Shown: positions 6,534 to 14,156, counted from the first letter of the stretch. The stretch: 26,370 nucleotides of DNA from Clostridiales bacterium UBA6981 (GCA_002450075.1 DJYJ01000022.1:1-26370); one strand, 5' to 3'. Numbers and translations are program-made. Notes: a model not told the origin generated them from the letters alone.

Positions 6534-7106
6534 TTATATCTTTTCGAGCAGCGCCTGCAGCGCGTTGTGACGGTGGCTGATCTCGTTTTTCACCTCGGGC
6601 GGCAGCTGCGCCATTGTGAGGCTGTACTCCGGCAGATAGAACAGCGAATCGTAGCCGAAGCCGAACTGCCCCGCTTCCTCATAGGCGATCTGGCCGTGGA
6701 CATAGCCCTCGGCCGTGACCTCGCTGCCGTCGGGGCGGACGAGCGCCATCGCGCAGGTGAAGTGCGCCGCGCGGTTTTCCTCGCCCTTGAGCTCACGGAG
6801 CAGCTTTTGCCGGTTGGCGGCGTCGTTGCCGTGCTCGCCGGCATAGCGGGCCGAGTAGATCCCCGGCGCGCCGCCGAGCGCGTCGACGCACAGGCCGCTG
6901 TCGTCGGCCAGCGCGCAGCAGCCGGAGAGAAGCATGATCTCACGCGCCTTCTTTTCGGCGTTCGCGGCAAAGGTCTCGCCGTCCTCGATCGTCTCGTGCT
7001 CGATCCCCGCCTCGCGCAGCGACAGGATCTCGTCGAACGAATCTGCCAGGATCGCCTTGATCTCCTCGAGCTTATGGGCGTTGTTGGATGCGATGATCAG
7101 TTTCAT
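6534..7106 (-). CDS. rdgB: XTP/dITP diphosphatase (RdgB/HAM1 family)
   Basis: This 190-residue enzyme hydrolyses non-canonical purine triphosphates (XTP, dITP, ITP) to monophosphate and pyrophosphate, which keeps them out of DNA and RNA. The family motifs are SNNAHKLEEIK at residues 6-16, the metal and substrate region DDSGLCVDALGGAPGIYSAR at about 67-86, and FGFGYDSLFYLPE near residue 150. Length is normal for the family. The ATG at 7106 is used because the protein then begins with the canonical MKLIIASNN; GAGGG lies about 10 bp upstream. A longer reading frame to 7259 would run antisense through tRNA-Gly and is not credible. Confidence 0.95.
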   Translation of the reverse strand: MKLIIASNNAHKLEEIKAILADSFDEILSLREAGIEHETIEDGETFAANAEKKAREIMLLSGCCALADDSGLCVDALGGAPGIYSARYAGEHGNDAANRQKLLRELKGEENRAAHFTCAMALVRPDGSEVTAEGYVHGQIAYEEAGQFGFGYDSLFYLPEYSLTMAQLPPEVKNEISHRHNALQALLEKI

Positions 7107-7130
7107 TTCTCTTCGTCCCTCATTTTTCTG

Positions 7131-7159
7131 TTGAATTTTCTCTTTTGAGGTGTTATACT
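7131..7159 (+). promoter_or_regulatory. Promoter of tRNA-Gly
   Basis: TTGAAT (7131-7136) and TATACT (7154-7159) are separated by 17 bp, 11 bp before the tRNA start. Confidence 0.75.
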
Positions 7160-7169
7160 GCTTTCGCAC

Positions 7170-7243
7170 GCGGATGTAGTTCATCGGTAGAACTTCGGCT
7201 TCCCAAGCCGGTAAGGTGGGTTCGACTCCCATCATCCGCTCCA
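7170..7243 (+). tRNA. tRNA-Gly (anticodon CCC)
   Basis: A 74-nt cloverleaf includes acceptor GCGGATG/CATCCGC, anticodon loop TTCCCAA with CCC at positions 34-36, and T-arm GTGGG TTCGACT CCCAT. CCA is encoded. It reads the glycine codon GGG. The terminator stem begins immediately at the CCA end, and an inverted copy of the T-arm 3' side lies at 7293-7303. Confidence 0.95.
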
Positions 7244-7284
7244 AAAACAACAGCTTCATCCGCAGGATGGGGCTGTTGTTTTTC
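7243..7284. terminator. Bidirectional terminator after tRNA-Gly
   Basis: AAAAACAACAG (7243-7253) pairs with CTGTTGTTTTT (7273-7283), with a smaller inner stem CATCC/GGATG. T runs on both strands would serve tRNA-Gly and the convergent GH25 gene. Confidence 0.8.
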
Positions 7285-7292
7285 TATCCGGG

Positions 7293-7303
7293 GGGAGTCG
7301 AAC
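7293..7303 (-). repeat. Inverted copy of the tRNA-Gly T-arm 3' side
   Basis: GGGAGTCGAAC is the exact reverse complement of 7220-7230 within tRNA-Gly. It lies 9 bp past the terminator. Confidence 0.7.
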
Positions 7304-7336
7304 GGGAGCGGGAGTGAATGAAGCGCTCCCCTTTTT
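7304..7336 (+). terminator. Second hairpin with T run downstream of tRNA-Gly
   Basis: GGGAGCG (7304-7310) pairs with CGCTCCC (7324-7330), followed by CTTTTTA. It overlaps the stop of the convergent GH25 gene and could act as a back-up terminator. Confidence 0.5.
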
Positions 7337-8234
7337 ACGGTGCGGGTGATGCTTCGGGGTCCGGCGTCGGATCCGGGCGCCTGGTAAACATCAGATTCAT
7401 GTCCACCTGTCCCTCGATACCGGGCACCTCGCCCTCGTGCGTATACTGCCAGATGTTGCCCGCGTAATAAAAGTCGGGATAATCCCCCGGCACGGCCAGC
7501 CAGAACTTGACGTCCTTGAGGCGGGAGAGATCCAGACTGTAATAGCCGAGCTGGCGATTGAAGTAGATCCCCGCCTCATAGCCCGCGGCACGGATCGTCT
7601 CGCAAAAGGCCACGCCGCAGTCGCCGATGATGGACGGGTCAAGGTCGTTCGTGCGGGCGTCCTCGATATCCTCGAGCTTTTCCCAGTCGTACATGACGGG
7701 AAGCGTGATCTCGTGACCCTCGATCTGCCGCAGAACAAAGCGCGCCTCGTGGATCGCCTCGGCGACGTTGATCGCCTGGGAGAAGAAGTACACGCCAACG
7801 TCCAGCCCCGCCTCGCGCGCGCCGTCGATATTCGTGAGAAACCAGGGGTCTTCGTTCAAACTGCCCTGGGTATAGCCGCGGTAGCCGCAGCGAACATAGG
7901 CAAACTTCACTCCGCTGTCCGCGACCTGCTGCCAGTCGATATAGCGCTGATGCTCCGAGACATCGACGCCAAGAACGGTGTCATAGTCCTCGCCGGTATA
8001 GATCACTTTGCCGTCGGCGTGCTTGAAGTCCTCTTTTTTCAGATCGTTGACCTCGACGCCCTCGATCGGCGTGATCCACACATCGTTGTAGCCGTCGTTG
8101 ATCAGAACCTGACCCTCGTGCGGGTCGGTCTCTTCCTCGGGGTGGATGACGTGTCTGCCCAATGTCATGACAAGCGCGATCGCCAGAAGAAGGATCACAA
8201 CGCCTTCTACAATATTTTTTATCTGTCTGCTCAT
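7335..8234 (-). CDS. Membrane-anchored GH25 lysozyme-like muramidase
   Basis: This 299-residue protein has an N-terminal membrane segment (about residues 9-25) and an extracellular glycoside hydrolase family 25 domain from about residue 85. GH25 enzymes cut the beta-1,4 link between N-acetylmuramic acid and N-acetylglucosamine in peptidoglycan. The first catalytic region is GVDVSEHQ at 89-96. The catalytic acid pair is seen in MYDWEKLED with D183 and E185. YVRCGYRGY near 113 and the terminal GQVDMNLMF region are also typical. A Pro-rich tail (PDPTPDPEASPAP) follows the domain. An AGGTGG site precedes the ATG. It is a single-gene unit with its own promoter, and probably works in wall remodelling rather than as a phage lysin. 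Confidence 0.93.
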   Translation of the reverse strand: MSRQIKNIVEGVVILLLAIALVMTLGRHVIHPEEETDPHEGQVLINDGYNDVWITPIEGVEVNDLKKEDFKHADGKVIYTGEDYDTVLGVDVSEHQRYIDWQQVADSGVKFAYVRCGYRGYTQGSLNEDPWFLTNIDGAREAGLDVGVYFFSQAINVAEAIHEARFVLRQIEGHEITLPVMYDWEKLEDIEDARTNDLDPSIIGDCGVAFCETIRAAGYEAGIYFNRQLGYYSLDLSRLKDVKFWLAVPGDYPDFYYAGNIWQYTHEGEVPGIEGQVDMNLMFTRRPDPTPDPEASPAP

Positions 8235-8266
8235 TTGACCACCTATCTGTTTCTCTGATCCCGTAC

Positions 8267-8295
8267 ATCATAGCATACACGGGAAGCGATTTCAA
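8267..8295 (-). promoter_or_regulatory. Promoter of the GH25 gene
   Basis: On the minus strand TTGAAA (8290-8295) and TATGAT (8267-8272) are 17 bp apart, about 32 bp before the ATG. Confidence 0.75.
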
Positions 8296-8345
8296 TTCAC
8301 AGTTGAAAAGGCCATATCCGTTCATAGTATTTGGAAAAAAATTAG

Positions 8346-8374
8346 TTGACAAACGAGGCAGTATTTGCTATTAT
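8346..8374 (+). promoter_or_regulatory. Promoter of the tRNA-Thr/tRNA-Tyr unit
   Basis: A consensus -35 TTGACA (8346-8351) and TATTAT (8369-8374) lie 17 bp apart, 19 bp before tRNA-Thr. Confidence 0.85.
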
Positions 8375-8393
8375 AAGCGGGCTGAACGGAAAC

Positions 8394-8469
8394 GCTGGTG
8401 TAGCTCAGCCGGTAGAGCAGCTGATTTGTAATCAGCAGGTCGGGGGTTCGAATCCGTCCACCAGCTCCA
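8394..8469 (+). tRNA. tRNA-Thr (anticodon TGT)
   Basis: A 76-nt cloverleaf has acceptor GCTGGTG/CACCAGC and anticodon stem GCTGA/TCAGC with loop TTTGTAA. CCA is encoded. It reads ACA and related threonine codons. It is cotranscribed with tRNA-Tyr 38 bp downstream; no terminator separates them. Confidence 0.95.
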
Positions 8470-8507
8470 TCGCAAAACACCTTGTTTCCGCAAGCGCAAG
8501 TTCATAT

Positions 8508-8592
8508 GGGGGAATTCCCGAGTGGCCAAAGGGGACAGACTGTAAATCTGCTGGCGATGCCTTCGATGGTTCGAATCCATCTTCCCCCACCA
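8508..8592 (+). tRNA. tRNA-Tyr (anticodon GTA)
   Basis: An 85-nt class II tRNA with a long variable arm. The acceptor is GGGGGAA/TTCCCCC, the anticodon loop CTGTAAA has GTA at 34-36, and the T-arm is GATGG TTCGAAT CCATC. CCA is encoded. The first anticodon-stem pair looks like an A-C mismatch. The terminator stem starts at the last base of CCA, and both an inverted and a direct partial copy of its 3' end lie downstream. Confidence 0.95.
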
Positions 8593-8629
8593 AGCAAAAG
8601 CACCGCCTGTGAAGGCGGTGCTTTTGCTT
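8592..8629 (+). terminator. Intrinsic terminator after tRNA-Tyr
   Basis: A perfect 16-bp stem (8592-8607 with 8614-8629) encloses loop TGTGAA. The 3' arm itself ends in CTTTTGCTT; there is no separate long T run. Pairing extends outward into the tRNA acceptor (CCCCCAC at 8584-8590 with GTGGGGG at 8630-8636). Confidence 0.75.
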
Positions 8630-8643
8630 GTGGGGGTCTTTGT

Positions 8644-8658
8644 GAAGACGGATTCGAA
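8644..8658 (-). repeat. Inverted copy of the tRNA-Tyr T-arm/acceptor
   Basis: GAAGACGGATTCGAA matches the reverse complement of 8570-8584 in tRNA-Tyr at 14 of 15 positions. Confidence 0.75.
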
Positions 8659-8672
8659 GGGGAGGCGTGTCA

Positions 8673-8697
8673 GAAAACGTGCCGGTGGCACGTTTTC
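8673..8697. repeat. Hairpin in the tRNA-Tyr downstream spacer
   Basis: GAAAACGTGCC and GGCACGTTTTC form a perfect 11-bp stem with a 3-nt loop. A second small stem CCCGTC/GACGGG lies at about 8710-8725. No gene is present in the spacer 8593-8804. Confidence 0.7.
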
Positions 8698-8730
8698 CCG
8701 CTGACCCGGCCCGTCCGCAGACGGGCGAAG

Positions 8731-8746
8731 CCATCTTCCCCAACCA
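8731..8746 (+). repeat. Direct echo of the tRNA-Tyr 3' end
   Basis: CCATCTTCCCCAACCA repeats the tRNA-Tyr 3' end (8577-8592) at 15 of 16 positions, including CCA, 154 bp downstream. A new hairpin starts at its last base, as after the real tRNA. Confidence 0.75.
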
Positions 8747-8800
8747 GCAGGAAGCACCATCCGATTGGATGGTGCTTCCTGCTGCGTATTTGTTTTATAT
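8746..8800 (+). terminator. Second hairpin downstream of tRNA-Tyr
   Basis: A perfect 17-bp stem (8746-8762 with 8767-8783) with loop GATT is followed by a T-rich tract (GTATTTGTTTTATATT). It would stop rightward readthrough toward convergent pfkA. On the pfkA strand no T run follows the stem. Confidence 0.7.
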
Positions 8801-8804
8801 TCGG

Positions 8805-9803
8805 TTAAACGCGGCCGGTCTGATAGAGGCCGCCGAACTGCATGGCCTCCATGATGCGGTAACGGTCCATCTGCAGGTGCTTCTTCATGGCAAGGGCCTC
8901 TTCGATCGGGATCTCGACGATGCCGCCCTCCTGCGTGCCGATGATGCAGTTGCCGCGGCCTTCCACGAAGGAATTGACGGCATAATAGCCCATGCGGGTC
9001 GCGGTCTCGCGGTCGCGGGCGTTCGGCGCGCCGCCGCGCTGGATATGGCCGAGAACGGTCACGCGCGGGCTGATGCCGAGCTCTTCCTGGATCCTTTCGC
9101 CGACGTCGAAGGCATGACCCGCGCCCTCGGCCACGACGATCATAAAGTGCGTGTTGCCGGCCAGACGGGAATCCTGGATACGTTCGATGACGTCCTTTTG
9201 AAAATCGATCTCGCGCTCCGGCACCAGGACGGCCGTTGCACCGACGGCGATGCCGACGTACAGCGCCAGGAAGCCGGCGTTGCGGCCCATGACCTCGACG
9301 ACCGAGCAGCGCTCGTGCGACTGCATCGTGTCGCGCAGACGGTCAATGCATTCGATGGCTGTGTTGCAGGCAGTGTCAAAGCCGATCGTGTAATTCGTGC
9401 AGCCGACGTCGTTGTCGATCGTGGCGGGCACGCCGACGACGGGGATGCCGAGACGTGACAGCTCCAGCGCGCCGCGGAAGGTGCCGTCGCCGCCGATGGC
9501 GACGATGCCCTCAAGGCCGAGCATCTTGCAGGTGTTGACGGCCTTTTTCCGGCCGCTTTCGGTCATGAATTCATCGCTGCGAGCCGTATAGAGCATCGTG
9601 CCGCCGCGCGAGAGGATATGGCCGACGCTTTCGCGGGAGAGCGGCATGAAGTCGCCGTTGATCAGTCCCTGCCAACCGCGGCGGATGCCGACGCATTCGA
9701 TGCCGTTTGCCAGCGCCGTACGCACAACGGCGCGGACAGCCGCGTTCATGCCGGGCGCGTCGCCGCCGCTGGTCAGAACGCCGATACGCTTGACTTTACT
9801 CAT
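8805..9803 (-). CDS. pfkA: ATP-dependent 6-phosphofructokinase
   Basis: This 332-residue enzyme phosphorylates fructose 6-phosphate to fructose 1,6-bisphosphate, the committed step of glycolysis. The N-terminal nucleotide motif TSGGDAPGMN is at 11-20. GGDG at 104-107 is the form typical of ATP-dependent rather than pyrophosphate-dependent enzymes. The catalytic TIDNDV is at 128-133. The substrate-binding MGRNAGF region and the GHIQRGG motif are also present. Length is slightly above the usual 320 residues because of a short C-terminal extension. GAGGGA precedes the ATG, and a good promoter lies at 9855-9883. The gene is monocistronic and divergent from the helicase-like gene. Confidence 0.97.
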   Translation of the reverse strand: MSKVKRIGVLTSGGDAPGMNAAVRAVVRTALANGIECVGIRRGWQGLINGDFMPLSRESVGHILSRGGTMLYTARSDEFMTESGRKKAVNTCKMLGLEGIVAIGGDGTFRGALELSRLGIPVVGVPATIDNDVGCTNYTIGFDTACNTAIECIDRLRDTMQSHERCSVVEVMGRNAGFLALYVGIAVGATAVLVPEREIDFQKDVIERIQDSRLAGNTHFMIVVAEGAGHAFDVGERIQEELGISPRVTVLGHIQRGGAPNARDRETATRMGYYAVNSFVEGRGNCIIGTQEGGIVEIPIEEALAMKKHLQMDRYRIMEAMQFGGLYQTGRV

Positions 9804-9854
9804 ATATGTTCCCTCTTTTCTTTTTGTTCTTTTACGGTGTTTTGCTTTGGAACC

Positions 9855-9883
9855 ATTTTATCAGAACGATATATGAAAATCAA
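9855..9883 (-). promoter_or_regulatory. Promoter of pfkA
   Basis: On the minus strand TTGATT (9878-9883) and TAAAAT (9855-9860) are 17 bp apart, about 50 bp before the start codon. Confidence 0.7.
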
Positions 9884-9928
9884 TTCACAATGTGCTCGTG
9901 CTGCCATTTTTCTTTCCGATCGCTGCGA

Positions 9929-9957
9929 TTGATTTCCCTTTCTCGCCGTGATATAAA
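9929..9957 (+). promoter_or_regulatory. Promoter of the helicase-like gene
   Basis: TTGATT (9929-9934) and TATAAA (9952-9957) are 17 bp apart, about 40 bp before the start codon. Confidence 0.7.
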
Positions 9958-9998
9958 AGAAGCAGAAACCAACCTGTTTTTCCGGAGGTGTGGATACG

Positions 9999-12620
9999 GT
10001 GTCCGACGTTTTTCCCCGCGTTGTCTTTCGCGGCAGCTTCCGCAGCTATCAGCAGGAGATCCTTGATGAGGCGGAGGGCTATCTCAAAGACGGGCATCTT
10101 CATATCGTGGCAGCGCCCGGCAGCGGCAAGACCGTACTGGGCCTTGAGCTGATCCGGCGCGCCGGGAAGCGGACGCTGATCCTCTCCCCCACCGTCACGG
10201 TCAAGGAGCAGTGGGGCGAGCGCTTTGCCGAGCTGTTCCTGCCCGAGGGCGAGAGTACCGCGGATTATGTAGGCGGCGAGCTCGGCTGCTCGGCTCCGAT
10301 CTGCTCGATCACCTATCAGGCGCTGCATGCCGCCTCTCGTCCGGATGAGAGCGGCAAGCCGTTGTGGGCAAAGGCGATAAAAGAGATGGGCATCGGCACG
10401 GTATGCCTCGACGAGGCGCACCATCTGCAAAACGAGTGGCAGCGCTCGCTCGAAGCGCTGCTCGACACGCTCGGCGAGAGCGTGACGGTCATCGCGCTGA
10501 CGGCGACGCCGCCCTATGACGGCACGCCGGGAGAGTGGGAGCGCTATCTGCGCGTATGCGGGCCGATCGACGCCGAGATCTTTGTGCCGGAGCTCGTGAA
10601 AAAGAAAACGCTCTGCCCTCACCAGGATTATATCTATTTCAGCTATCCCTCGGCGGACGAACGCACTATGCTGGAGCGCTATGCCGAACACGCCGACCGC
10701 GCGCTCACAAGATTAAAGGCGGAGGCGCTCGTCCCCGCGGCGGTACAGGCCGTCGGGCTCGATGGAGCGGCAGAAGAGAAGGAAAAGCTGTGGGAGTACG
10801 CCGATGAGCTTGTCGCGCTGCTCTCGCTCGCAGCGGCGTTTGGCATGGAAGTGCCAAGGGAAACGGTTAAGCTCTTTCTCCCCTCCGGCCGTCTGCCCGT
10901 CTGCCGCGAGGAGACGGCGGAGCGCGCGCTCTCGTTTCTGATCGTGCGCGGCGACCTCTTCGGCAGCGCCCTGTCCGCCCGCGTCAGACAGATTCTTTCC
11001 GAGGAGGGGCTGCTTTCCGGCGAAACGCTCTCGCTTTCGGCAGACCCCGCGCTGCAGCGGAAAATGCTCTCCTCCCTCGGCAAGCTTGAGAGCATTGCGC
11101 ATATCGCCGAGGCGGAGATCGCCGCGTGCGGGCGCGGTCTCAGGATGCTGATCCTGACCGATCACATCCGGGGAAATCTGCTTTCTGTTGTGAACAGCTC
11201 TCGCCCGCTCAGTGCGATGGGCGCCGTACCGATCTTCGAGGCCGTGAGACGGATCTGCCCCTATGAGACGCGCCTGGCGCTGCTGACAGGCTCGCTCGTG
11301 ATCGTGCCGAACGCCGCGCTCGGCGACCTGCTGCAGCTTGCGGAGGAGCGCGGGATCGTATGCAGCTTTGAAGAACTGAACGACAGCCGTTATGTGACGC
11401 TCTCCCCCGCCGGCGGCAGCCGGGAAAGCGTCGCGCTGCTGACCGAGGCGCTTGAGCGCGGGGTGCTGCATATCCTGGTCGGGACGAAGGCGCTGCTCGG
11501 CGAGGGCTGGGATTCGCCCTGTATCAATACGCTTGTGCTCGCGAGCTTTGTCGGGAGCTTTATGAGCTCGAATCAGATGCGCGGACGCGCGATCCGCATC
11601 GACCGCGGCGATCCGCACAAGGCAGCCAACATCTGGCACCTTGTCACGCTCCTTCCCCCGGAGCGGAAGCTCGCCTTTCTCTATTCCGACGACGAGCGCC
11701 CGCTGGGGGAGGATTTTGCGCTGCTGCAGCGGCGTTTCGCGTGCTTTATGGCGCCGTCCTATGACGGCGAGCGGATCGAGAGCGGCATCGAACGCATCGA
11801 CCTGCTCAGGCCGCCTTATACGAAAGAAAAGATCGACGAGATCAACGCGGACATGCTTGCGCGCGCCGCAGACCGACGCGGCATGGCGGAGAGCTGGGAA
11901 CGCGCGCTCACCGCCGCCGACGCCGGAAGCGTCAGCGAGACCGTTCGCGCTTCCCGCGCGATCCGCCCGAAGGTCTATGCATCGGGCGCAGGCGGCGCCG
12001 CGGCGCTGCATGGGGTGCTGGCCGTCGCAGCGGGGGCAGTCTGTCTGGCCTCGCCGCCCGCCGCGGCCTATGCGCTGCTCGTGCCGCTGATGGGCTACTC
12101 CGCCTATTCGATGGTCGGCGATCTGCGCCGCAGTTTCGGCAACGCCTCGGCGGAAAGGTCTGTGCGGAGGCTCGGCGAGGCGCTGCTCGAAACGCTGCGC
12201 CAAAGCGGACAGATCGAAAGCAAGGAGGCGCGCGTTTGCATCACGTCGGTGAACGGCGGCGTGGAGTGCGCCCTTGACAGCGCAAGCGCGCGGGAAATGA
12301 CGCTTTTCGCCGAGGCGATGGGCGAGCTGCTCTCCCCGCTTGACAATCCGCGGTATCTGCTGATCCGCACGCTGCCTCTCTTCGGCTTTTCCAGGCGGAT
12401 GCTGTCGCAGAGCTACGCCGTTCCGTCGCTGCTTGCCGCGAGGAAGGAGACGGCGGAGCGGCTGCGGAAGGCGCTGGAGAAAAGCGGCGACCGCTTCGAG
12501 CTTGTCTATACCCGGTCGCTTGAGGGGCGAGGGCTGCTGCTCGCCTGCCGCCGCGCCGCGAACGAGGGGCGCAAGCAGGCAAAGGTCAGGCGCGCACGCG
12601 CGCTCGAATCCGGGCGCTAA
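9999..12620 (+). CDS. DEAD/DEAH-box SF2 helicase-like protein with a unique C-terminal region
   Basis: This protein of about 873 residues has a complete SF2 ATPase core. Walker A APGSGKT is at 39-45, DEAH at 138-141 (CLDEAHHLQNEW) and motif III TATPP near 168-172. A second RecA-like domain carries GTKALLGEGWDSP (motif V) and QMRGRAIR (motif VI) near 495-535. Between the two domains is a large insertion. The last 250 residues match nothing I recognise and contain a hydrophobic Ala/Val/Leu-rich stretch near residue 670-705 that could be two membrane segments. The substrate and role are unknown. I prefer GTG 9999, since GGAGG (9984-9988) is 10 bp upstream; GTG 9990 would overlap that site. No defence partner genes (nuclease, methylase) adjoin it. 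Confidence 0.85.
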   Translation: MSDVFPRVVFRGSFRSYQQEILDEAEGYLKDGHLHIVAAPGSGKTVLGLELIRRAGKRTLILSPTVTVKEQWGERFAELFLPEGESTADYVGGELGCSAPICSITYQALHAASRPDESGKPLWAKAIKEMGIGTVCLDEAHHLQNEWQRSLEALLDTLGESVTVIALTATPPYDGTPGEWERYLRVCGPIDAEIFVPELVKKKTLCPHQDYIYFSYPSADERTMLERYAEHADRALTRLKAEALVPAAVQAVGLDGAAEEKEKLWEYADELVALLSLAAAFGMEVPRETVKLFLPSGRLPVCREETAERALSFLIVRGDLFGSALSARVRQILSEEGLLSGETLSLSADPALQRKMLSSLGKLESIAHIAEAEIAACGRGLRMLILTDHIRGNLLSVVNSSRPLSAMGAVPIFEAVRRICPYETRLALLTGSLVIVPNAALGDLLQLAEERGIVCSFEELNDSRYVTLSPAGGSRESVALLTEALERGVLHILVGTKALLGEGWDSPCINTLVLASFVGSFMSSNQMRGRAIRIDRGDPHKAANIWHLVTLLPPERKLAFLYSDDERPLGEDFALLQRRFACFMAPSYDGERIESGIERIDLLRPPYTKEKIDEINADMLARAADRRGMAESWERALTAADAGSVSETVRASRAIRPKVYASGAGGAAALHGVLAVAAGAVCLASPPAAAYALLVPLMGYSAYSMVGDLRRSFGNASAERSVRRLGEALLETLRQSGQIESKEARVCITSVNGGVECALDSASAREMTLFAEAMGELLSPLDNPRYLLIRTLPLFGFSRRMLSQSYAVPSLLAARKETAERLRKALEKSGDRFELVYTRSLEGRGLLLACRRAANEGRKQAKVRRARALESGR

Positions 12621-12634
12621 AGGGCGCGGCTCTC

Positions 12635-12663
12635 TTGATACGGGCAAAAAACTGTGGTATGGT
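12635..12663 (+). promoter_or_regulatory. Predicted fumC promoter inside a terminator hairpin
   Basis: TTGATA (12635-12640) and TATGGT (12658-12663) are 17 bp apart. The -10 lies in the 5' arm of the hairpin 12654-12687, and the predicted start near 12670 falls in its loop. Confidence 0.55.
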
Positions 12664-12692
12664 ACGAAAAGAAACGTACCATACCACTTTTT
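12654..12692. terminator. Terminator between the helicase-like gene and fumC
   Basis: GTGGTATGGTACG (12654-12666) and CGTACCATACCAC (12675-12687) form a perfect 13-bp stem with an 8-nt loop, followed by TTTTT. T-rich sequence also occurs on the opposite strand. It ends only 17 bp before the fumC start codon. Confidence 0.8.
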
Positions 12693-12708
12693 CAAGGGGT
12701 GTTTATAG

Positions 12709-14073
12709 ATGGAATATCGGATCGAACACGACTCGCTCGGCGAGGTGAAGGTCCCGGCAGAGAGGCTGTGGGGCGCACAGACGCAGCGGAGTCTGGAGAA
12801 TTTTCCCATCGGCGGGGACCGCATGCCGCGGGAGATCATTCGCGCCTTTGCCGTGCTGAAAAAGGCGGCGGCGATGACCAACCGCGATCTCGGCAGACTG
12901 GACGAGAGGCGCTGTAAGCTGATCGAAGAGGTCTGCGACGAGATCCTTGCGGGCAAGCTCGACGCGGAGTTTCCCCTATCCGTCTGGCAGACGGGGAGCG
13001 GCACGCAGACAAACATGAACGTCAACGAGGTCATCGCAAACCGCGGCAACGGGCTCGCGGGCGAAACGCTGCTGCACCCGAACGACACGGTGAACATGTC
13101 GCAGAGCTCGAACGACACCTTCCCCACCGCGATGCACATCGCCGCTCTCGCCGCGGTGCAGGGCTCGCTCCTCCCCGCGATCGACGAGTGCATCGCCGTT
13201 CTGCGCCGTCTGGAGGAGGAAAACGCAGACGTGATCAAGATCGGCAGGACGCACCTGCAGGACGCCACGCCCCTGCGCTTTTCCCAGGAAATCAGCGGCT
13301 GGCGCGGCATGCTGGAAAGTACAAAAGAGGAAATCGAGCTCTCCTCCGCCTCCCTCTCCGCTCTGGCGCTGGGCGGCACGGCGGTCGGCACGGGTCTGAA
13401 CGCGCCGGATGGCTTTGCTTCCCTCTCCGCACGCTATATCTCAGAGCTGACCGGGTATCGTTTTGTCAGCGATCCGAACAAGTTCCGCGCGCTGACGAGC
13501 AAGGACGCGCTCGTTTTCTCCCACGGGGCGGTCAAGGCCCTCGCCGCGTGCATGATGAAGATCGCAAACGACGTGCGCCATCTCGCCTCCGGCCCCCGCT
13601 GCGGTATCGGTGAGATCACGATCCCGGAGAATGAGCCCGGCTCGTCGATCATGCCGGGCAAGGTCAACCCCACGCAGTGCGAGTCTGTCACGATGGTCGC
13701 GGTGCAGGTCATGGCGAACGACACGGCGATCGGCATCGCCGCGTCGCAGGGCAACTTTGAGCTGAACGTGTTCATGCCGGTGCTGATCTATAACTATCTC
13801 CACTCCGTTCGGCTGCTTTCCGACTCGATCCGCTCGTTTACGGCGCGCTGTCTCTCCGGGCTGAAGGCCAACAGGGAGAAGATGCGTGAAAATCTCGACC
13901 GCTCGCTGATGCTGGTGACCTGCCTGAGCCCGCGCATCGGCTATGAAAACGCGGCAAAGGCCGCGCGGCTCGCCTATCTCGAGGGCCTGACGCTCAAGGA
14001 GGCCGTACTTCGGCTGGGGCTGCTTGATGAGAAAGAATTTGACGAGCTTGTCCGACCGGAGAAAATGGTGTGA
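12709..14073 (+). CDS. fumC: Class II fumarate hydratase
   Basis: This 454-residue enzyme interconverts fumarate and L-malate without an iron-sulfur cluster, as a homotetramer. Family motifs are WGAQTQRSLENFPI near residue 21, TGSGTQTNMNVNE near 96, SSNDTFPTAMH near 132, and the fumarase/aspartase signature GSSIMPGKVNP at 311-321, which carries the catalytic serine loop. Length is normal. The ATG has an AAGGGGTG site 8 bp upstream. It is a single-gene unit whose promoter appears to overlap the terminator of the preceding gene. In an anaerobe it would serve a branched, incomplete TCA cycle. Confidence 0.97.
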   Translation: MEYRIEHDSLGEVKVPAERLWGAQTQRSLENFPIGGDRMPREIIRAFAVLKKAAAMTNRDLGRLDERRCKLIEEVCDEILAGKLDAEFPLSVWQTGSGTQTNMNVNEVIANRGNGLAGETLLHPNDTVNMSQSSNDTFPTAMHIAALAAVQGSLLPAIDECIAVLRRLEEENADVIKIGRTHLQDATPLRFSQEISGWRGMLESTKEEIELSSASLSALALGGTAVGTGLNAPDGFASLSARYISELTGYRFVSDPNKFRALTSKDALVFSHGAVKALAACMMKIANDVRHLASGPRCGIGEITIPENEPGSSIMPGKVNPTQCESVTMVAVQVMANDTAIGIAASQGNFELNVFMPVLIYNYLHSVRLLSDSIRSFTARCLSGLKANREKMRENLDRSLMLVTCLSPRIGYENAAKAARLAYLEGLTLKEAVLRLGLLDEKEFDELVRPEKMV

Positions 14074-14082
14074 TAAAATTAT

Positions 14083-14130
14083 GTAAACCGCAATGTGATT
14101 ATCACATTGCGGTTTACTTGCTTTTAATAA
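14083..14130. terminator. Bidirectional terminator between fumC and asnA
   Basis: A perfect 16-bp stem (14083-14098 with 14102-14117) has a 3-nt loop. T-rich tracts follow on both strands (CTTTTAATAA rightward, ATAATTTTATC leftward), serving the convergent genes. Confidence 0.85.
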
Positions 14131-14156
14131 CAATATTATGTTAACTTATTGTTGGG

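Noticed and set aside
7107..7259. N-terminal extension of rdgB upstream of 7106
   Set aside because: The extension translates antisense tRNA-Gly, which gives the familiar spurious GVEPTLPAWEAEVLP peptide. The true N-terminus MKLIIASNN is obvious.
7335..8234. Prophage endolysin
   Set aside because: The GH25 protein has an N-terminal membrane anchor and its own promoter, with no holin or phage genes around.
8346..8808. Open frames across tRNA-Thr, tRNA-Tyr and their spacer on both strands
   Set aside because: They are translations of tRNA genes and hairpins, and peptides such as DGFEPSKASPADLQ are known artefacts of antisense tRNA.
12654..12687. Operator for a regulator of fumC
   Set aside because: The palindrome is followed directly by a T run and closes the preceding gene, so a terminator is the simpler reading; dual use cannot be excluded.
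10713..13391. 892-codon open frame on the - strand opposite the helicase-like gene and fumC
   Set aside because: It is antisense to two well-supported genes and crosses the terminator between them.
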